In this document: piece after piece, positions 58,632-64,000 of the stretch
Numbering within the stretch: the stretch's first letter is position 1
Layout: every line of letters starts with the position of its first letter
Source: Adiantum capillus-veneris
Lineage: Eukaryota > Streptophyta > Polypodiopsida > Polypodiales > Pteridaceae
DNA length: 64,000 bases
NCBI GenBank assembly: GCA_014529385.2
Contig: CM043956.1
Location: forward strand, 59,037,120 to 59,101,119
Direction of reading: 5' to 3'
Notes under the pieces: model-generated
What the model was told of the DNA's origin: nothing
What the model saw: the letters and a program-made list of their open reading frames with translations, nothing else
Database searches by the model: none
Translations under genes and position numbers: made by a program

Positions 58632-58733
58632 GAGAGAGAAAGAGAGGAAGGGAACATGAGAGTGAGGAGAGGGAAGGAGCATACCTGGCTCTCCTTCCTC
58701 TCCTCGTGTGTGTGTGTGTGTGTGTGTGTGTTT

Positions 58734-58764
<31 letters not shown>

Positions 58765-58795
58765 GAGAAGAAAGAGAGAGAGAGAGAGAGGGAGA
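58382..58795. repeat. Microsatellite cluster of CACTA-2
   Basis: The same order as in CACTA-1: CTCTCAATGTGTG units, (CT)n 58505-58561, (TG)n about 58571-58613, (GA)n, (TG)n about 58706-58763, (GA)n to 58795. Run lengths differ from CACTA-1, showing repeat-length change after the copies separated. Confidence 0.93.
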
Positions 58796-58888
58796 GCGTT
58801 ACCTGCTCCTTGCTTGAGGGCACCAAAAAACTCAGATCTGAGATCTGAGTTTTTGGGCGCTCTCTGTTGTTTTTTTTAGCCCAGCCGG

Positions 58889-58942
58889 CGTCGCTATGAG
58901 CGTCGCAAATTTACTTGTAAATTTGCGACGCTCATAGCGACG
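58889..58942. promoter_or_regulatory. 54-bp perfect palindrome in right subterminal region
   Basis: Arms of 25 bp (58889-58913 and 58918-58942) are exact inverted copies around CTTG. Each arm contains two CGTCGC motifs. It sits 66 bp inside the right terminus. It may bind the transposon protein as a paired site. This end is absent in CACTA-1. Confidence 0.92.
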
Positions 58943-59691
58943 TTGGGAATTTATTTTTTTTGAGCGTCGCTGTGTGAGCGTCGCTAATATGAATAGCCTC
59001 TTGTAGTGTGAAAGTCAGGAGATCCATGGTTTGGAGGAGTACTTCCATCGATATGAGAAGTTGGTTCCCTACTTTGAGTGCTTCCATTGGTGGGCGTTAC
59101 ACCTAACGATCCCTCATACTGGTTTGATCTTATCGATACGGGGGTGTGATGGTCGAAAGTAGAGAGTTTTGATCTTTTGCTCGTGGAAATTAGCTTACCA
59201 ATTAAAGCTTTTAAGCGCATAGCTGCTTCTTCTGCACCTAAGCCCTTGCACTTTCCTCCTTGAATTCTGGTATTGCCACCTAGCAAATGATCCCTTATTC
59301 TTGGTGCTCCTCCAGATTTCTCTTCGCCACAAAAGTTACATTTCCAATCTTGATACTTATTTAAATTTGTGGCAAAATTCCACTCGGGTCCTGGACTTTT
59401 TCCACCTGCCTTTCGCTTGCCCTGCGAAGTGGTGCCCTGTGAAGCAGGACCTGGCATCGAGGTAGGAGGTCTCCTCAAGGAAGCCAGGCTTGGGACACCA
59501 ACACCACCGCTGACATTCCCGGTGGAAGACATACTTATTGGATGCCTGCAATACCAATAAACATAGCTCAGTATGCTATCTCTTCTTTCAAGTATTATTC
59601 AAACCAAACATTAGTGTTATAATCAATATCACACACAAGCGTAGTAGTGAAGCCTGAAGGGAATAACCTCAATCTACTCAAACATGAGCAA

Positions 59692-60285
59692 GCAAATACA
59701 ACGGTGAATCAAATATGTGATCAGTCCATCCCACAAGTAGAGATATCGACCCAAAGATTCACCTTCCTACCCCTTTCATGAATCAGTCCAGTACAAAAAA
59801 GAACTAATGACCCATGATTGGAGCTTTAATCAAAATAGCAAGCAAATACAGCGGTGAATCAAACATGTGATCAGTCCATCCCAAAAGTAGAGATATCGAC
59901 CCAAAGATTCACCTTCCTACCTCCTTTCATGAATCAGTCCAGTCCAAAAAAGAACTAATGACCCATGATTGGAGCTCTAATCGGAATAGCAAGCAAATAC
60001 AACGGTGAATCAAACATGTGATCAGTCCATCCCAAAAGTAGAGATATCGACCCAAAGATTCACCTTTCTATCTCTTTTCAAGAATCAGTTCAGTCCAAAA
60101 AAGAACTAATGACCCATGATAGAAGTTCTAATCAATATAGCAATCAATTTAGCAACGGTGAACCAAACATGAGATTAGTCCATCCCAAATGTAGAGATAC
60201 CGACCCAAAGATTCACCTTTCTACCTCCTTTCAAGAATCATTTCAGTCCAAAAAGGAACTAATGATCCATGATCAAAGTTTCATT
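59692..60285. repeat. Four-copy tandem array, about 150-bp unit
   Basis: Units start GCAAATACAACGGTGAATCA at 59692, 59842 and 59993, with a more diverged fourth at 60140. Each contains AGAGATATCGACCCAAAG and TGACCCATGAT. The array lies upstream of the minus-strand hAT gene, as the 175-bp array lies upstream of the plus-strand accessory gene. Confidence 0.93.
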
Positions 60286-60329
60286 AAGTTTTAATTTTTT
60301 TTAAAGACTATTCATTCTTTTACCTTTAG

Positions 60330-60480
60330 ACTAATAAAATTATGGCTATGGTTATTTTCATTATGGTTTTGATCAAAGTGGTTATGGCCGGTTATGGTTT
60401 TAATTTGGTTATGTTTTTGCACAAATTAAGTTCGTTATGGTTATGGTTTTAAGTTGATACGGTTATGGTTTTGCACAAAG
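60330..60480. repeat. TTATGGTTATGG low-complexity repeat
   Basis: Irregular repeats of GGTTATGGTTTT. See the similar block at 47985-48175. Confidence 0.7.
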
Positions 60481-60500
60481 TTCATTTCATTTCTTTCATT

Positions 60501-60617
60501 GGCCTTAAATCTCATGTGAGATCCTACATGGATAGCATGTAGGAGGCGTATACATGATATGGTTTTTTTGAAAAGTTTATGTAAAAACAAAGGGAACTCT
60601 GTCGAAATTTCTACGGG
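60501..60617 (+). repeat. Hairpin repeat family, copy F
   Basis: GGCCTTAA, hairpin ATCTCA-TG-TGAGAT (60509-60522), TTTTTTTGAAAAGTTTATG, ACAAAGGGAACTCTGTCG. It is diverged but in the same order as copies A, B and D. It lies inside CACTA-3, so the family is dispersed across unrelated hosts. Confidence 0.6.
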
Positions 60618-60746
60618 AGCATGGTTGATTTTGGTGCTGCTCGCTTTCTTGGATAGAGACAGGCAGACTCGCTGTGGCTGTGTCCATCTTTTCACTGGGC
60701 ATAGGCTAGGCTGCCTGTCCTTTGCCCAAGAATTTTTTTTTATGTT

Positions 60747-60919
60747 ATGGTCGTCGCTATGTGCGTCCTTAAGCCCGTCGAAATATGCGTCGATAATATT
60801 ACCTTTCGACTCGTGTATCGATGCATATAGCGACGGATTTGTAGGGATGCGTATATCGACGGACTTTTCGACAAAGTGCGTCAAAACCGACGTCGAAGGT
60901 CCCCTTTTTTGTTGTACTG
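60747..60919. promoter_or_regulatory. CACTA-3 right subterminal repeats
   Basis: Clustered CGTCGCTA, CGTCGATA, TATCGACG and TAGCGACG motifs end at the right inverted repeat, mirroring the left end. Confidence 0.85.
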
Positions 60920-60922
60920 CTG

Positions 60923-61208
60923 TCTCATACAAAATGATTTTTATGTGAGCCTACTAAAGCCTTACAAAGGAGAGCCACCTCAAGAACCAACTATTGAAGA
61001 CCCACCGAAGATTGAGGACCAAGAAGAGGTCCTGCAGCCCGAGTCCATCCTCCGACATGAAGACAAGATACTAAGAGGTGGTAAGACTATCCGGGGATAT
61101 CTTATTAAGTTTAAGAATTATCCTTTTGAAGATGCTAGATGGATGCAAGGCATACAATTAAAGGATAACCTACCCCTTTTCAATGCTTACAATGCTTCTC
61201 AAGAGTAA
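60923..61208 (+). pseudogene. Gypsy-2 chromodomain (after CACTA-3)
   Basis: Directly after the CTG target duplication the sequence reads NDFYVSLLKPYKGEPPQEP, the linker after the integrase, then a chromodomain-like segment (ILRHEDKILRGGKTIRGYL, IKFKNYPFEDARWM). This is the C-terminal module of chromovirus integrases, which directs insertion to marked chromatin. It joins logically to the integrase at 40,629. Confidence 0.88.
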
Positions 61209-61561
61209 GAAAATGTACAAATGTTAAAAAATGCACAAAGTTTTTGTCTTATAAGACTCTCTTTTTCTTTATTGTGCACAAAAATGAAGTAGTATGCATG
61301 CTTAGATCAAGTTGTGGAGACAACGTCTCCCGAACACCAAGTAGAGCTTGTCACTCTACTATAGAAGATTGATAGGACTAATGTGCAGACATGCTTGCGA
61401 CAGCTTAGGCTCTCAAGCACCAAATGGACTAGTCATCCATTCTCGAACGATGTCGTAGGGTAACATAGGGATCCTCTACCCGCTAGGAAAAGGACTAATG
61501 AATATGCTTTATCTTCTCTACCCCATAGTCGAGGACGACTATGATTTCAAGAGAGAAGTAA
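61209..61561 (+). other. Gypsy-2 3' untranslated region and polypurine tract
   Basis: No coding sense is seen. The segment ends in GATTTCAAGAGAGAAGTAA just before the 3' LTR, whose purine-rich part (about 61549-61561) should prime plus-strand synthesis. Confidence 0.75.
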
Positions 61562-63145
61562 TGTCATAATAACTAATTTGTAATTCTCCTAAATGATTTT
61601 CTCATGTTAAACTGATCATTTAATATGCGAAAGTGCTAGGGGAGAAAAAGCTAGAATATTGGTTAAGCTGGCAAACCGGCCACAATAGGGATCAAAAGGA
61701 GGGAAAATAGGGATCCAAAGGGGGGTCCATCTGCAAAAGATCTATGTGAAACAATGGGCTCCAAAGACGTTAGGGTTCAACCCATCAAGACTTCCAAAAT
61801 GCTAAGGTTCCAAAATTCAAAGGTTGAGTCCAAAGGTCAAAGATTAGGAAATTTGGATGCTTTTTGTGTGTGTACAAAAGTCTTCACAAGTCCCTACATG
61901 GGAGGGGGCGAGCCCAAGAAGTAGGGGATGAGAGAGAAACACCCACACACACTCACAAGCTTCACTTGTACACAAGGGGAAAGAGGGACACATGTCATCT
62001 CCCTAGGCCAGATGCCCACAAGGTGTACTCAAATCCTATTGGATGGCCATGGAGGTGGACCAATGACAACTAGACTAGAGTAAAACTAGTTTAACTAATT
62101 TAAAAACACTTAATAAAAGAACCAATAGGACATAATCTCTCTAGAAGACTATTAGACAGTCTCCCAAGGGGACCAATGAGCATTCAGTAACCCATTGGCT
62201 TGCCTGATTCCTATTGGCGAGGAGGCAAAGGGGTCCAATGAGAGTTTAGTTGAATTAATTAATTACCTAAATCTCTCACAAAAGGTGAAAGGGGGACACA
62301 TGTCAGAAGGCTATCACTTATGGTGCTTAATTTCCATTGGCTGACCCTGGGGAGGTCCAATAGGGAGTGAGCATGAGCAAATAGCAAGAGGGGTCGACCA
62401 AGAGAGAGAGGGGGGCTGATTTTTCAAAGGCATTATTCACTTACACACTCACACATCTATGTGTGGAGCAAGAATACTCTCTCTCTCTACTTCTCAAGCT
62501 TTAATGGAAAGCTTACCACCTACTCCAAGCTTGTCACGAAGGGAGGCCTACACCAACAACGCTTGGCTTTGTGATGAAAACCCAACCAAGAGCCAAGCTT
62601 CAATGCATGCTCATGCTAATTACTAAGATAAGCTATGATAATATGAGTGATTATGTAAGGAGATGTACATCTTTGTCGTAAGACTACTCCTTCTTCCTCT
62701 CAATCTACTCTCATACCCCGCTAGCTCTCACCATCTTCGAAGGTGTGTGAGGTCTTGGATCTGAGACCGTGAGGGAATTGATGTTGTGTTTGATAAGTGT
62801 TTTTCTTAGTGCTTGAAGTTTCCATCTTCATTGCATTAGCTAGTATTGAAGGAACACAAAGAATTGTATTGTAAAATGTCTCTCTTGATGGGAGAAACCA
62901 TAATACAAAGCCTTTTGGAGGGGGGACCGGCTCCATGCAAATCCGGTCCTCAACTATTGTCAATTGCTTAATTTCTCTCTCTTTTGAAGTATTGTTCATG
63001 CTATCTAACTAGGTGTTATACTGTTTGTTGCCCTCTCCACCCAAACACTCTTGTTATTCTCATTAGGAATCTATTCTAATGAAAGGCTCACTATGTTCAT
63101 GCTATTTTCCGCTACACACACGATACTAGACCATTAAATGTTACA
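61562..63145 (+). repeat. Gypsy-2 3' LTR
   Basis: The start is fixed by the match to the 5' LTR and by a purine-rich tract (AAGAGAGAAGTAA) immediately before it. The end was placed at 63145 because TTACA there is followed by AAGTA, equal to the 5 bp before the 5' LTR. The last 286 bp have no partner in the window, so the end rests on the TSD and the TG...CA rule. Confidence 0.85.
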
Positions 63146-63150
63146 AAGTA

Positions 63151-63659
63151 CCTTGGCTTATAAGGACACCTCATAGGATAGAAGTAAAAATATTTTCATA
63201 GATTTCAAGGTAAGCATACACAATCTTAAGAATATAAAAAATATGGCTCATTTTCCTTTTGCCATAATTTTAATCTCTGCATAGCTGTTAGTTTCTTTGT
63301 AATTTTGGACACCGATAACAAGGGGAATGGGTCATTGACACCTGTCTTCCCAAGTAATTCCAGTACTGACGTGCTTGTGTTATTGGATGGTGGCAAGTAA
63401 GAGGTTCCTTCCTTGGGATTATGAAGGGAACTGCAGTAATAGTTGGAGATCATCCAGTGTTTGGTTTTGTACTTGTAAACACTTCTCTAATAAGTAAATT
63501 TACACAATACATACGTTCTAAAATGTTGTCATTTTTACAATCTTGTCTCTGTCATTTTTTACTATAAAGATGTATTTTTTCATGCAAACCTTGTCTGGTC
63601 TCTAGTCCCATTGTATGGTTCAATAGTTTGTTAAATCAAACTATTGTTAGATAATCAAA
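63151..63659. other. No recognised gene
   Basis: AT-rich flank of Gypsy-2. A 75-residue minus-strand open frame (63226-63453) has no recognisable domain. A short CA run lies at about 63666-63680. Confidence 0.5.
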
Positions 63660-63689
63660 CATAAACACACACACACACATACATAAACT

Positions 63690-64000
63690 AAGAGTATGCA
63701 TTGCACATGGCACCCAAGTAATCCCTGGGTACTTAACTTGGAGAGACCTTCCTGTAGCCCTCTAGTTGGATGCATTATCTATAACAATTATAGTCACATG
63801 ATTTGGTCCACATTCCCTTGCTATTGCATGCTTATATACCCTTGCTAGATAGTCGCTCATCTTCTCTTTCAATGAGTTGCCAAATGTCAATAGCTTCTAT
63901 GAACATGGAGCCTCTAGGGTTGATAAGCATCACATTCATGAGCGACTTCTTCTCATAGTTAGTCCATCCATCTAAAGATATGGTGCAACCATATGCAAGA
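63690..64000 (-). pseudogene. Second hAT transposase fragment (DUF659), cut by window edge
   Basis: From the right edge the minus strand reads GCTISLDGWTNYEKKSLMNV then MLINPRGSMFIEAID. After a frameshift come VTIIVIDNAS and ITWVPCAMHC. This is the DUF659 region of a hAT transposase and aligns with the 53,700-54,130 gene (GYTIVSDGWSN, MLVCPRGECFIKAVD, VIMDNAKN). It is clearly a different copy and is degenerate. The upstream part lies beyond the window. Confidence 0.8.

Larger units (their letters stand above)
54401..59008 (-). mobile_element. CACTA-2: complete ends, internal deletion
   Basis: 4,608 bp from CACTACAAGAGG (54401) to CCTCTTGTAGTG (58997-59008), perfect 12-bp inverted repeats, with TGA duplicated at 54398-54400 and 59009-59011. 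It is colinear with CACTA-1 except that 33,275-36,656 of CACTA-1 (about 3.4 kb) is missing, joined at 58,380 across a short TTT match. The deletion removes the leader block, the captured HMA exon and the TNP2 catalytic exons, so it is non-autonomous but has intact ends. It inserted into the hAT transposase gene. Confidence 0.96.
52628..59532 (-). pseudogene. hAT transposase, split by CACTA-2
   Basis: From ATG 59532 the minus strand gives a BED zinc finger (WKCNFCGEEKSGGAPRIRDH ... GGKC) for DNA binding. The gene is cut by CACTA-2 (54401-59008) after the residues SPDF. Beyond it, from 54400, come FKTLALEEAQLALAKAVYF, the DUF659 core (GYTIVSDGWSNVQRQPLINI, VVQVIMDNAKNCRVAG, YSVGCSTHSLNLVL) and, after a frameshift near 53,130, the hAT dimerisation region (CASNSSSERNWSTYKYVHST, IRNRLL) with an acidic/basic tail. 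A short GT...AG segment right at the insertion point may be an intron. The gene is destroyed by the insertion and the frameshift. Terminal repeats and the 8-bp duplication of the hAT element were not found. Confidence 0.88.

Noticed and set aside
48150-60365. Possible 7-10 bp target duplications for the gene-pair element (TTATGGC at about 48160/60340, TTTTCATTAT at 48235/60355)
   Set aside because: Both lie in AT-rich or TATGGT-repeated sequence where such matches arise by chance, and the adjoining ends do not form convincing inverted repeats.
62981-62991. Alternative Gypsy-2 3' LTR end at the AAGTA near 62987
   Set aside because: The preceding bases are TTTTG, not CA, whereas the AAGTA at 63146 follows TTACA and fits the TG...CA rule.

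Overview
The window looks like nuclear DNA of a land plant. It contains Ty1/copia, chromovirus-type Ty3/gypsy, CACTA (En/Spm) and hAT transposons of plant type, a relic of a plant glycerol-3-phosphate acyltransferase gene, a captured plant heavy-metal-associated (HMA) domain exon, and long (CT)n, (CA)n and (TA)n microsatellites. I cannot name the species. I see no intact host gene and no rRNA or tRNA gene. Almost every recognisable coding segment belongs to a mobile element or is broken.

Layout: 1-10,107 is AT-rich accessory DNA. It holds an LTR-like stretch (about 1,690-2,300), tandem duplications, and a probable decayed transposon (about 3,285-7,570) with arrays of the motif ACCAAA/TTTGGT around a broken reading frame. 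At 10,108-16,735 lies a minus-strand GPAT pseudogene split by a very young copia element (10,359-15,843, LTRs differing at about one base, CTTCT target duplication). At 19,370-22,941 is a deleted gypsy copy (Gypsy-1). At 22,942-27,964 are microsatellites and several copies of a roughly 100-bp repeat with a short hairpin whose arms vary but keep pairing.

From 27,965 to 63,145 is one old gypsy chromovirus (Gypsy-2) enlarged to 35 kb by nested insertions. CACTA-1 (29,264-37,148) sits in its 5' LTR and has lost its right end together with the start of gag. CACTA-3 (40,630-60,919, TSD CTG) sits between the integrase and the chromodomain. Inside CACTA-3 are a MITE-like foldback, a pair of convergent genes (a degenerate accessory gene with a RING-like finger on +, a hAT transposase on -) and CACTA-2 (54,401-59,008, TSD TGA), which split the hAT gene. 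CACTA-2 is an internal-deletion derivative of the CACTA-1 family. A further hAT fragment runs off the right edge.

The CACTA genes form the usual pair: a TNP2/TNPD-like transposase and a second Transposase_24-like protein, expected to act on the clustered TAGCGACG (CACTA-1/2) or TATCGACG (CACTA-3) subterminal repeats. All copies carry disabling lesions. The observations I consider least expected are a leader sequence with a paired hairpin shared by two diverged CACTA families just upstream of the transposase ATG, an HMA-domain exon captured inside CACTA-1 between direct repeats, and the accessory gene facing the hAT transposase.
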